DNA of 64,000 nt, taken from positions 85,037,765 to 85,101,764 of the forward strand of contig CM037588.1 of assembly GCA_021018995.1 (NCBI GenBank), read 5' to 3'. Shown in pieces: positions 47,822 to 58,860 of this stretch. The translations under genes were made by a program, and so were the position numbers. How positions within the stretch are numbered: position 1 is the first letter of the stretch; each line of letters opens with the position of its first letter. The notes under the pieces are model-generated. The model saw nothing but the letters and a program-made list of their open reading frames with translations. It did no database searches and was not told the origin of the DNA. The DNA comes from Chloranthus sessilifolius (taxonomy: Eukaryota; Streptophyta; Magnoliopsida; Chloranthales; Chloranthaceae).

Positions 47822-47829
47822 TATTTATA
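47822..47829 (-). promoter_or_regulatory. LTR TATA box, element C 3' LTR
   Basis: TATAAATA on the minus strand, in the same context as in A (7578-7585) and in C's other LTR (56367-56374). Confidence 0.65.
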
Positions 47830-48359
47830 GTTTTCCCTAAGCCACTCAAATGTGTATCAACCAATCGAATTGGATAGATCTGTATCAACCAATAGGAGTC
47901 GAGCACCAGTGATCCAGACCGTTTCGCCAATCGTAATCGCTTGATCCGTTCACCAATCAGGAAACAGAGGTATCAATTCTGTTATGCATTTTGAAATTCT
48001 GTTTGAGCTTCTGGAAGTTCCCGCCAAGTAATTTAACTTTGGGTGCTCACATGGGGTGGAATATGCCTTCGGATCTTGATTGGAACCTTCGAATGTTCGG
48101 TCTTTGATTGCATTGGTGCAAAGTTTCTGAAATACCCTTGGACGACATGCAAATCCCGTAATGCCATTTCGCATAGTTTAAGGGCTTTTCAAAGTAGTTA
48201 GAGTTTCTAGAAGTTCCGCCAAGTAATTTCATCTTTGGGTGTTCACATGGGGTGGAATATGCCTTTGGTTCGTGCCTTTCGAATCTTAAAATGTCTCGGC
48301 TTTTCAATGCATTGGGGCGGCGTCGTGATTCAGATTAGAATTGCCCTTATTAAAGCTGC

Positions 48360-48640
48360 GAATCTCCAGAATACCTTTTCGCAGAGTTCAGGGGCCTTTT
48401 CGCAAAGTTCAATGACTTCAAGCTCATTAGCAAAGTTCAATCTTCTTTTCGAGGAGTGTTTTCTTCTTTTCGCAAAGTTCAAGGTTCTTTACGAAAAGTG
48501 CAAGTTCTTTGCGAATAGTAGAAGTTCTTTGCGAATTGAACTCTAGGCTCCCATTCTTCTTTGCGAATAGTAGAAGTTCTTTGCGAATTGAACTCTAGGC
48601 TCCCATTCTTCTTTACGAATAGTAGGAGTTCTTTGCGAAT
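48360..48640. repeat. TTCGCAAAG motif cluster, element C 3' LTR
   Basis: A dozen or so copies of a motif around CTTTTCGCAAAGTTC, with variants TTCTTTGCGAATAGTAG and CTTTACGAAAAG. The end of the cluster is a tandem duplication of about 50 bp (AGAAGTTCTTTGCGAATTGA, twice). The same motif reappears in C's spacer after pol at 50855-51010 and in the other LTR at 56895-57175. Confidence 0.75.
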
Positions 48641-48892
48641 GGCTCTCTCTGTTGCTTGTGTCTTTATGCGCTCTTTTAGACCCTCTTTAGCCATTCTTTG
48701 AGGTCATTTCTTCACTCCTTCTTTAAACTTGACATGAGTGTCACTTTTTGATCTTGTTGGGATGGTTTTCGGGTTTGGACCTGTCTGATTGGTTAGCTGT
48801 AAAATGCACACTAAAGCACTTATTTAGTCTTCTCAAGGGTCTTTCACGGCTCATGTTTAGGGGTGAAAAATGGTATTTTTCACTACTTAACA

Positions 48893-48905
48893 CACCCCCA
48901 AACCT
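48893..48905 (-). other. Polypurine tract of element C
   Basis: On the minus strand AGGTTTGGGGGTG lies immediately before the LTR start TGTTAAG. It matches the tract of element A. Confidence 0.82.
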
Positions 48906-50854
48906 AAGCTTTGCTAGTCCCTGAGCAAAGAAACATAAAAGCAAAATAAAGAGCCACTTTTGTAGGAAGCACAGGTGCATTTAGCATATGCAACAAGCCT
49001 TTTAAACCCCTAGGTGATCCCTAGAGGAGGAGTGAAGTCTCCGAGGGTTTTCAGTGAAGGTACCTAAACTTCTCCATGGGATGATTGGCATTAGTGCCTT
49101 TGTCATCCCATGAGCAATCAAAGATCAAAATTAGTTACTCTTGAATCAATGTTTAAACAGAAATTTAGGTTTATTGTTTGCAAGGATTTCAACATTTATA
49201 AACCTTATGAATGTTTCACTCTTTCCAATCTGTGAGCAGCCATAGAAATCATGCAAATGTGTCAGCAGAAGTTCATCATTTGAATAAAAATTAGGTTATA
49301 AGTCATACTTAATGTGCTCAAGTTCCAACCCAAACACTTACTGTGGTGTACTCTCATCAAGATTTTTGTTGAAGGGTTCATTTTCACTCAAGCTCAAGAG
49401 CGCTTACATCTCCCAAATGGATTTGTAAGCATGAGCATAGGCATGATTCTCGTGTCCGGCATCCTTGACATCTCCTCACCATAGATTGGGAAACCGCTTA
49501 TCTCCACATGACAGTTCACTCAACTTTGGATCACAAGGACTTTTAGTGGGTTTGTTGTATGGCTCGTGGAGTGAGGTTTGTGGATAGGAAGGTTGAGCAG
49601 TGTTTGGATTTTTGAGAAGTCAGAATTGAAGGAGGTGGTTCATGACTCCACCTTCTTGAGTTTAGCTTCTTTTGAGATTCTCGTGTTCAAAGTACTCAGT
49701 TCTTCTTCCTTTGATCTTGAATTTTCAACATAAAGTTCCCCTTTTTGCCTTTTTTTTTTTTTTTTTGCTTGCTTCTTTTTCACATTGTTTTTCTTTTACT
49801 TTCTCAGTCACCATACTGCCCATTTTTGAGGTATTTCTTCTTCATTTATTTTGATATTTGCCTAAATGTTCCATCTTTACTTTCTCCTTTAACTCTGAAT
49901 TCTCAAGGTGAGGGAAGGCTGAATTGGTTCCATTGGTTCTGCAAGAAAATGGGTGTTTTGATGAAGCATTGTAGGATTTATAGCTCAATTGGGGTACAAA
50001 CAAGGCAGATCTTTCTTGGTTGGTTCTTAAGCTCAATTTGTCCAAAGAAGGCCTTGATCTTTTCCTCGTTTCATGAATCTTGCTTATTTTGATTTGGAGT
50101 TTCCTAATTTCTAGTGGATCTAATGCCTCACCTGATCCTTTGAATCGGAAAAGGGTTGCCTCGAGTCACTCTTCAACAGAGAGATGTAAAACATATAGGC
50201 TCAATTCTCACTTGGTTATGGTTTTTCCTTGAGCTTTTAAGTATATCTTTACCTTTTTCTCTTCTGTGGACTTGCTATGTGCTAATACAAGTGTATTTTC
50301 CTGGTGTTAACATCATGGAAATGTGGAATATTGTAGGGTTTAGAATGTCTAAATTCTTGCAAAGAAAATTTTAAAATTTCCACATTGTCATGATTCTTAA
50401 GTAAATTGATTCATTTCCTGATTACTTTGGTGATTGTGATGCCCTTATGCTAATTATCCCATGGGGACACATTTGCCATACCCCCAAACCTAAGATGAAC
50501 ATTGTCCTCAATGTTCTAGACAAGGAGAGACTAGGCGCAGTAGGTAAAAGAAGAAAGAAAAACTAAGAACAGAAAAAATCTAAACTATATGCAGCAGAAA
50601 AAATAAAAATGTAAAACTGAAGATATGAGCAAGGAAATGGAAAACATGATATACAAATGCAAGAAAAATCAACAAAACAATGCTAGAACTGCTAAATAAA
50701 ATCTAACAAATAGAAGGATTACTATGCAAATGAAAGGAAACTAATGCTAATAAAAGAGAAACAGTAAAAGCAAGGTAAGGGACTGAATACAAAGTTAAAA
50801 AAGAAAAAGAAAAGTGTTGATACAAAAAAAAACAGAATTTGTGCTCCAGAAAGA
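48906..50854 (-). other. Element C 3' UTR with internal polypurine-tract-like site
   Basis: About 1.9 kb with no supported gene. It includes a T homopolymer at about 49750-49767. Near 50478-50500, on the minus strand, TTAGGTTTGGGGGTATGGC repeats the polypurine tract about 1.6 kb from the LTR, with the lead-in TTGAGGACAATGTTCATC. The env-like ORF seen in A and B is not present here. Confidence 0.75.
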
Positions 50855-51010
50855 TCTTTTCGCAAAGGACTTCTCCCCAGATTTTCTATTCGAAAAGGAA
50901 ATTTTAACTATTGAGCAGAACATGGTTCTTTTTGAGTAGTTCATTACAGACTCGAATCAATTGAATAGAACTTTGAACTTTTCAAAAGTACTTTTACTTT
51001 GCGATTTGAA
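50855..51010. repeat. Element C spacer cluster of TTCGCAAAG / TTCGAAAAG motifs
   Basis: Just after the end of pol in the element's orientation, several copies of CTTTTCGCAAAGG, ATTCGAAAAGG and CTTTGCGATTTG occur within about 155 bp. This repeats the motif family of C's own LTR. Confidence 0.65.
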
Positions 51011-51099
51011 CTTTGAAGTGTATTTACACTATGCGTGCAAGAAAAATAGATGAAGCAAAGAAAAATCGGAAAAACAATGTTGTACAAACATATTATACA

Positions 51100-54000
51100 C
51101 TTTTCTACCATCGATTTTTGGAGATTCATGATGATAGGTGGGCGACAAGGGCTCTGGGTGTTTTCAATGCATGGTTTGAGCCGCTGACCATTTACCTTGA
51201 GTATTCTTCCATCGTTGGGATCTGAAAAATGCACAGCTCCTGAGGGGGAGGCCTTGATGATAGTGTATGGCCCATCGCATCTGGATCACAATTTGCCAGG
51301 AAAGAATTTAAGTTTAGAGTTGAATAACCATACCTAGGACCCCGGTATGAACTCTCTTCTCATGAGGCTCCTATCATGGAATGATTTGACCTTTTCTTTG
51401 TACAATCTGGAGCTAGTGTAGGGATCCATCCTCAGTTCTTCGATTCGGTGAGTTGAAGCTTCCTGTGGTTGCAATGACAGTTAGATCTATATTAAAAGTT
51501 TTGATTGCCCACAAGGCCTTATATTCTAATTCTCTTGGTAGATGGCATGCCTTGCCATAAACCCCCGAAAGGGGACATCCTATAGGAGTCTTGTAGGCGC
51601 TCATGCCCACAAAGCATCATTAAGCAAGGACCAGTCCTTTCTGTCCCTTCTTCACGCTTTTTTTCCAAAATGTGTTTGATCTCTATTTGAAATCTCCACC
51701 GCCCACCTTGGTTTGTGGATGATAGGGAGTGGCTACTGGTGAGTGACATGAGTACTTTTTAATAGAGAGTCAAACCGTCACATAAAAGTGTTTTCCCCCA
51801 TCACTAATGATGGCTCTGGGGAATCCAAATCTGGAAAAAATGTGGTCTTTGAGGAATCTTAAAACCACTTTGTGATCATTGGATTTGGTAGCTATGGCCT
51901 CAATCCACTTGGAGACATAATCCATGCCTACCAAGATGAAATTGTTTCCATTAGAAGGGAAAGGGCCCATAAAATCTATGCCCCAAACATCAAACAACTC
52001 AACTACCGAGGATTGTAGGGCATTGAGTTTCTTTTGGAAATCCGCCCAATTTTGGCGATTCGCAAGATTCTGATCTTGTAAGGCATCTTTAAAGATTGTG
52101 GGCCAATAGAAACCATCGCAGAATTTTTGCACTGCTTTTATTATTGCCTGAAATGGCCTCCACAGCTGTTTCATGACACATTGACAATATGTGTGGAATT
52201 CATGGTCGGGACACACTTTCGATCACTTGTGCACATAATTCTTGAATAGATAAGGATCTTCCCAAATGAAATGTTTAACTTGTGAGAAGAAAAGATCTTT
52301 ATCCATTCTATTCCAATGTTGAGGAATCATCCAATAGCCAAGAAGTTGACTATGTTTGCAAACCAAGGATCATGGGTATTGATGGCAAAAGTTGCTCATC
52401 GAAATGATTCATTAATGGGTAAGCTATCATCCTCGATTGAGAATTCGGATAAGTGATCACCACCACATTCTCCACTCCTTTCTTATCCTTAATCAGAGAT
52501 CAAACTCTGTAATAGGAGGATCCACCGATTAATCTGGCTTGGTATCCTTCTTAGATGAAGGTACTTTAGGCGAGTGGTCAAGAACACCACAATTTGTGAA
52601 CCTAAAACATAAGGCTGAATTTTTCCAATGCAAACACAATGGCCGACTTTCTCAAATTGTTGTGTAATTGAGTGGGCATCTATCATGGATCTGCCGGGCA
52701 TAAGCTATGACATGGGGAAGCTTATCTTTCTCACGCCTAGGACAGCTCCTAGGGCATAGTCTCGATGCATCACACATCAGCTCAAAGGGCACCGAATAGT
52801 CGGGGATCAAGATGGGAGCTGAAATCGGACATTTCTTAAGGACCTCAAAGGTCATGCATTCATTAGTAAACACAAAAGGAACATCTTGACACAAGAAATG
52901 ATGAGTGGCTTGGAAATTTTATCAAATCTTTGATGAACCTCCTATAAAATCCTGCATGCCCTAAGAAACTTCGATTTGCTTAACAGATTGGGAGGAGGCA
53001 AATGTGCAATTAGATCAATTTTTGCTTGGTCCACCTCTATGCCTTTATGGGAGACCACATGTCCTAGGACAATGCCTTGGTGACCATAAAATGACTCTTT
53101 CGACTTAGAACCAAATTGGTTTCTTCACATCTTTGCAACACCAACTTGAGGTGGTGTAAGCATTGGGAAAAACTGTCTCGATAAATTGAAAAGTCATCCA
53201 TGAAGATCTCCATGAATTGATCAATCATGTAAAAGATGGCATACATGCATCTTTGAAAAGTAGCAGGGCATTGCAAAGACCAAAGGGCATCCTCCTATAG
53301 GCAAAAGTGCCAAAGGCGGTGAAGGTGGTCTTTTCTTGGTCCTGTGGGTACAGGGATCTGGTTGTAACAGAGTACCCATCAAGGAAGCGTAGTAAGCTTT
53401 GCTGCAAGCTTATCAAGGATTTGGTCAATGAAGGGAGGGGAAATGGTCTTTCCTTGTCATGGTATTTAATTTTCTAGTCTATGGACCTCCATCCAGCTTG
53501 TTTGTCCGGTGGACATAAGTTTACCAGATTCAGCTAACAAAGTGATGCCAGATTTCTTAGGCACCACCGTGTGGATGCTACCCAAGCAGAATCAAATGGG
53601 GTAAATGACCCCAAAGATCTAGCGACTTGACAACTTCCTTCATTACCACTTCTTGCATGTGAGGATTCAACCTTCTTTGCATTTCTCTAGAAGGCTTGGC
53701 ATCCTCTTCCGTGGATCTTATGCATGCATACTGGGTTTATTCCTCCTAAATCGCAATGGTCCACCAATTGCTTTCTTGTCTTTAGAACTACCAACAACTC
53801 CTCTTCTTGCTCCTTTGTAAGGGAGGAAGAAATAATCATGTAGTGTTTGATGATCTCCCAAAACACATATTTCAGATTTTTGGGAGCGTTTGAGTTCCAA
53901 TTGTGGGCCGAGAAAAGAGGGCAAAGAAAGGTACCTTGGTAACTTGTGGAAGAGGGAGAGGAGCAGGTCTCAAGAGAGAGAACTTGATGATGTTGGTGAG

Positions 54001-54560
54001 TGCCTTGCACAAAGCAGACTCCGTTGAATTTGATCTCCTTTTCCTTCTTTCTCGGATCCCCAATCATTTTAAATTGTGGTGGAGTCTTTACCTTGCGAAA
54101 TGTTTGTAAAGACTCCTCCACCATTTCATCAATGATGTCAACATGGAAACATTCCTCAGAGAATTGAGGTTGAGTAACAACATTATACACATTCAATTTA
54201 ACTTTCATATTTCCAAAAGACACCTCCATGATGCTGACACTGCATTGAATGCATGCATTAGTCAGAGCTGTGAATGGTCTTCCTGCACGAGGGGATGGTG
54301 GTACTTTTGGTTGGTTCCATGTCCAACACCAAAAAGTCGGCAGGTAGAAAAACTTGTCTACTCCTACCAAAACATCTTCAATCAACCCCATAGGTTTCCT
54401 TTCGATCATCTGCTTCATTGTAACACCACTTGAGTGGGATTCAATTCTCCCAAACCTAGCTTCTCATAGACAGCATAGGGAAGCAGGTTGACACTAGCAC
54501 CCAGATCTAGCAAGGCTTTCTCAATGGTGGGCTCCCCAATGATGCAGGGATTGTGGGGAT
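51100..54560 (-). pseudogene. Element C pol: protease, RT, RNase H, integrase
   Basis: Parts from right to left on the minus strand are protease near 54480-54560 (LLDLGASVNLLPYAVYEKLG), a linker, RT near 53060-53430 (MPFGLCNA, then MEIFMDDFSIY), RNase H near 52490-52890 (KDKLPHVIAYA) and integrase near 51130-52216 ([30 protein letters not shown]). The C-terminal end is near 51110-51230 (ILKVNGQRLKPCIENT). The sequence is of Athila type, closest to A and B. It reads as broken at many places. Confidence 0.88.
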
Positions 54561-55283
54561 TCCAGGGTCTTGCATCTTAGGTGGTGTTGCAATTGATAGC
54601 ACTTGGTTGATTTTCTCCACAGCAAAGGCCTTCTTGGATAAATGTATCCTAGATTGCCTTTTGTGGGTGCACACCTCTTTGAAAAATTTTGCATAAGCAG
54701 GGACTTGTTTGATTGCATCAAGCAGAGGTAGATTAATTTTAACTTGCTTGAATGTCTCCATCATTTCCTCAATTTTTGTGTTTCCTTTGTCAAAAGGAGA
54801 AACTGACTTCATTGCATGGGGAAATGGGAGGTGAGGAACAAATTTCTCCTCCTCATCTTTTTCAACAATTTTGTTATTTTTCTGTTTTTCATTTTTTTGA
54901 ATTTTCTGATGTAAATCAACAGCCATATTGCTATCCAGCTGTTGTTCCTGCACTTGTTCTTCATCTTTTTCCTCTTCACTACCCACTGTGTTGTTTATTA
55001 TTCTTCCACTTCTCAAAGTAGTCGCAGCTTTGATTTCCTCATGGCCATTTGAGGATTCTCCAACCATGAACTGTCCCTTAGGATTGTTCACAGGTTGGCT
55101 GGGTAGTTTACCCTCTTCTCTCTTAGCCAATGAATTTGAGAGGTGGCAGCAGCATTTATTCAAATAACTAGAAGGCAAAGAATAAAAACTCAGAAAAATA
55201 AAAAAAATAAAAATTCTGCTGCAGTAAAACAGGTTTTCTATACAAAACTGCTGTAGACATTTAATCAAGCACTTGGAATGCAA
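54561..55283 (-). pseudogene. Element C gag remnant
   Basis: The minus strand encodes LAKREEGKLPSQPVNNPKGQ, TTLRSGRIINNTVGSEEEKD and METFKQVKINLPLLDAIKQV, the C-terminal region of Athila gag just before protease. Only about 0.2 kb separates its recognisable start from the PBS, much less than in element B, so most of the capsid region is not represented. Confidence 0.82.
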
Positions 55284-55354
55284 AGTGCAGGTTTAAAGCA
55301 AAAATAATAAATAAATGAAAATAAACATAGGTCTATCTATTTTAGAACAAACTT

Positions 55355-55371
55355 CCCCGGCAACGGCGCCA
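55355..55371 (-). other. Primer-binding site of element C (tRNA-Asp, perfect)
   Basis: The plus strand reads CCCCGGCAACGGCGCCA, identical to the 3' end of plant tRNA-Asp over 17 bases, six bases from the LTR end. This tRNA is the usual primer of Athila-type elements. Confidence 0.93.
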
Positions 55372-56366
55372 AAAACTTGTTGTTGCTCCAAGTGTGCCAT
55401 AATTGTGTGCATTATGAATCAAAAATTAAAGAATTAAAGAATGCTAAGTTATATGGATGTTAACTTATGAAAGGGATATCAAGACATTGGCTAACATCGG
55501 CCCGCAAGATCGTGGGCCAATTGTAGCAAGTTTTAAAAGTAAGTATTTCAAGATCGTCACAGAGAATTTTGTCTAAACCGAGAGATAAACCTCCTCGGTA
55601 TACCAGATCCGCTCTATAATTATCTAAAACAAGAATAGATAAAAGAGAGTGTTGGATTGTGTCACATTTAACTATAAGCAAATAAAGAAAAGAACTAACT
55701 ACATGATACAGATCCGAGTTGGGGAGATGTTTAAAATAAGACAAATGCGTAAATAATAGCTTCATGTACTTTAGCCTCAATTTTAATGGAGAATCAGAGT
55801 TCAACAGAGCAGATTCAATCTTCATCCGCTACCAAAGATGTATGTAAGAGAAATAAACCAATTAAGGAATAGGTTTAGACTTATGGTCGTGATCCGTCCA
55901 CTTAAATGGTCACAGATCTCACTAGTTGTGGCCTATTCTTTAGTTCGTAACATGAACATCATCAGTAAATGCTTGCTAGAATTAGGTTACCAACGCTAAT
56001 TCGCATAGGGTGATGAATTAAGGGAAGTTGCATGCGGATGAGTGAATCTAAAGAAGTCTAATGCACTAAGGTGAACATTCGTAACCCTCGACATGACTCC
56101 AATGGAGAAGACACAAATTACAAAGAACCTTTAAAATCCAAAATTACAATTACAGAGCACGGCTTTAGAGAGCCCTCGACTTACACGAGCTTCAGAGAGC
56201 CCTCGACTTACGCCTTGAATCCAACTTGAAGTACAAATCACTCACAATGGCCTCAAAGGTAAACTACAGAAGGAATTGGGGGTTGGATAAGCTATCTGAC
56301 CGGAATGAGGGAAACAGAGATGAAAACTCAAAAATCTGGATACCCAAATTGGGCAAATGGTTCGTC

Positions 56367-56374
56367 TATTTATA
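56367..56374 (-). promoter_or_regulatory. LTR TATA box, element C 5' LTR
   Basis: TATAAATA on the minus strand, as in the other LTR. This copy is placed to drive the element. Confidence 0.65.
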
Positions 56375-56894
56375 GTTTTCCCTAAGCTAGCTCAAATGTG
56401 TATCAACCAATCAAAATTGGATAGATCTGTATCACCAATAGGAGTCGAGCACCGTGATTCGACCGTTTCGCCAATCGAATCGCTTGATCTCGGTTCACCA
56501 ATCAGAAATAGAGGTATCAATTACATTATGCATTTTGAAATTCGTTTGAGCTTACGGAAGTTCCCGCCAGTAATTTAACTTTGGGTGCTCACATGGGTGG
56601 AATATGCGGATCTTGATTGGAACCTACGAATGTTCTGGTCTTTTGATTGCATTGGGCGCGTGCAAAGTTTCTGAAATACCTTGGACGATGCAAATCCCCG
56701 TAATGCCATTTCGCATAGTTTAAGGGCTTTTTATAAAGTAGTTAGAGTTTCTAGAAGTTCCGCCAAGTAATTTCATCTTTGGGTGTTCACATGGGGTGGA
56801 ATATGCCTTTGGTTACTCGTAATCTTTCGAAATGTCTCGGGCTTTTCAATGCATTGGGGTGCGTAGACATCGAATTGCCCTTGTTAAAGCCGCG

Positions 56895-57175
56895 AATCTC
56901 AGAATACCTTTTCGCAGAGTTCAGGGCCTTTTCGCAAAGTTCAATGACTTCAAGCTCTGTTGCAAAGTTCAATCTTCTTTTCGAGGAGTGTTTTCTTCTT
57001 TCGCAAAGTTCAAGGTTCTTACGAAAAGTGCAAGTTCTTCTATGAATAGTAGAAGTTCTTTGCGAATTGAACTCTAGGCTCCCATTCTTCTTGCGAATAG
57101 TAGAAGTTCTTTGCGAATTGAACTCTAGGCTCCCATTCTTCTTTATGAATAGTAGGAGTTCTTTGCTAATGGCTC
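56895..57175. repeat. TTCGCAAAG motif cluster, element C 5' LTR
   Basis: Same content and position as 48360-48640 in the 3' LTR. Confidence 0.75.
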
Positions 57176-57425
57176 TCTCTCTTGCTTCGGTCTTTGTCTC
57201 GCTTTTTTAGACCCTCTTTAGCCATTCTTTGAAATGCTTTCTTCACTCCTTCTTTAAACTTGACATGAGCTGTCAGCTTTTTGATCTTTTTGGGATGCTT
57301 TTCGGATTTGGACCTGTCTGATTGGTTAGCTGTAAAATGCACACTAAAGCACTTATTTAGTCTTCTCAAGGGTCTTTCAAGGCTCATGTTTAGGGGTGAA
57401 AAATGGTATTTTTCACTACTTAACA

Positions 57426-57430
57426 TATGT
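57426..57430. repeat. Target site duplication of element C, right copy (TATGT)
   Basis: Identical to 46810-46814. The flanking sequence continues B's gag. Confidence 0.92.
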
Positions 57431-58526
57431 GTCTTGTCTCCACCTCAAATTGGGGTGGTTTCTCCATGTCTACCCAGCAGGTTGCTGCCTATATGCTTGG
57501 GCAGCATTGGCCTGTTCAATAACTAATTTAGGAAATTGGTTGGCTGATGGACATTCTTGAAGTGAATGTGTCAGAGATTGGCATATCAGACATGCTTCTT
57601 CCACTTGTGTAGCCATCCTAGGCTGCATCACATTCACTAATTTATCAAACCTTAAACTCAGATTGTCCACCTTCCTTTCTAATTCACTCTACACCTTGAC
57701 GTCATATATGCCACCTCTAAGGGTGGATTCTTTCACCATTTTAGTTGGGGTCTAGTTGTCAGTCCGAGACAGTGACTCTTGCTGTATGAAATTCTCACCT
57801 ATAATGTCAAACAACTCCCATGCCTCATCAACTGTCTTGTAGAGGTAACAACCCCCACATGAGGCATCCATCATGTCCCTACTCTTGGGATTAATTCCTT
57901 GGTAAAAGACTTATACAAGTTGCCACCATGAAATTTGGTGGTGGGGACATTATTTTAATATCTCTTGAAACCTCTCTCATGCCTCATAAAAATCTTCAGT
58001 TTAGAACTGAGTAAATGACAGTATGTTTGTCCTCATTTGACTAGTTTTATTCATGGGAAAGAATTTTGTCAAAAATTGGCTTTGGAGGTCATATCTTGAT
58101 GCTATTGGCTGGGAGCTTAGAGAGCCAGGTGTTGGCTTTGTCCTTTAGGGAAAAAGGAAAAAGCCTAAGTTTGGTGGCTTCAGGTCCTATGCCAGCAATG
58201 TTAAATGTGGTACAAAGTATCAAGAATTAATCAATGTGCTTGTAAGGATCTTCCTTACTGAGCTCAAGAAAAGATGGCAGCATGTTAATGGTGGAGGACA
58301 TGATTTCATAATTTCCCTCAACTGAAGGAAATTGTATGCAAAAGAGAGATGTGTAATCCTTGAGTACATTATATTCCTTTAGTGTCCTTTGCCTCTCAGC
58401 CATTACAGCTAGCTCAATTTCAACTATAGGGGTGGGTGTGTTGTTTCTTAGTTTAAGGATCCTTTCAAACTCAAGATTTGGAGGTTCCAACTCAGGGTTA
58501 AGAGACCTTCTACCAAGCATACACAC
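57431..58526 (-). pseudogene. Element B gag, N-terminal and central portion
   Basis: The minus strand begins MCMLGRRSLNPELEPPNLEF near 58526. Capsid-like pieces follow, then RFDKLVNVMQPRMATQVEEA and a zinc knuckle CLICQSLTHSLQEC, a perfect C-X2-C-X4-H-X4-C, near 57570-57610. This is a nucleocapsid-type RNA-binding motif. The next part of gag lies at 46431-46809 on the far side of element C. It is broken at a few places. Confidence 0.88.
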
Positions 58527-58843
58527 ACAGAATCAACAAGTAAAGAAAATACTCACAGCACACTTAAAAAATTTGCAAACAAAATTACAGCTAAACAGAT
58601 TTACAACTAAACAATTGACAAGGAATCTAAAAAAAATGGACTGAGTTTTAGGGTAAAAGAAGTGCAAACAGAGCTAGCTAAACTCTAGCTAAAGCTCTAG
58701 CTTTTCCCTGCTGCTGTTGTCCAAGTCTGTAAAAATTCTAATAAAAATCAATAGTACCTTTTATTCTATTAAAGGCACAACTACAAAGAATTTTCCAGAC
58801 TAAAATATAATACAAACTGGGGTCTACTAAAAAGATTAATATT

Positions 58844-58860
58844 CCCCGGCAGCGGTGCCA
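58844..58860 (-). other. Primer-binding site of element B (tRNA-Asp type)
   Basis: The plus strand reads CCCCGGCAGCGGTGCCA, matching tRNA-Asp at 15 of 17 positions, both differences being transitions. The six-base spacer AAAACT to the LTR is the same as in C. Confidence 0.85.

Larger units (their letters stand above)
46815..48892 (-). repeat. 3' LTR of element C
   Basis: Read on the minus strand it starts TGTTAAGTAGTG and ends GCAACAACA. A TATA box (TATAAATA on the minus strand) lies at 47822-47829. U3 holds the TTCGCAAAG motif cluster at 48360-48640. A stretch of about 65 bp (GTTCCCGCCAAGTAATTT to GGTGGAATATGCC) occurs twice, near 48015 and 48207; element A's LTR has it once. Confidence 0.9.
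46815..57425 (-). mobile_element. Element C: Athila-like LTR retrotransposon with both LTRs
   Basis: The ends are exact, with TATGT duplicated on both sides, two LTRs of 2078 and 2048 bp, a PBS perfectly matching 17 bases of tRNA-Asp and a polypurine tract. Total length is 10.6 kb. Inside, on the minus strand, are a short gag remnant, protease, RT, RNase H, integrase and a 3' UTR. No env-like ORF and little of the capsid part of gag are recognisable, so it looks like a non-autonomous derivative. It is inserted in the gag of element B and is the youngest element on this side of the window. The coding parts read as broken at many places (well over ten). Part of that may be assembly error, because differences between its LTRs concentrate at CTG/CAG. 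Confidence 0.93.
55378..57425 (-). repeat. 5' LTR of element C
   Basis: The partner of 46815-48892, with the same ends, TATA box (56367-56374), duplicated GGTGGAATATG stretch and TTCGCAAAG cluster (56895-57175). Few plain substitutions separate the two LTRs; most differences are one- to three-base changes at CTG or CAG. Confidence 0.92.

Noticed and set aside
49672-50374. Phe-rich plus-strand open frames in C's 3' UTR
   Set aside because: They run through a T homopolymer and low-complexity T/C-rich DNA, with no homology that I recognise.
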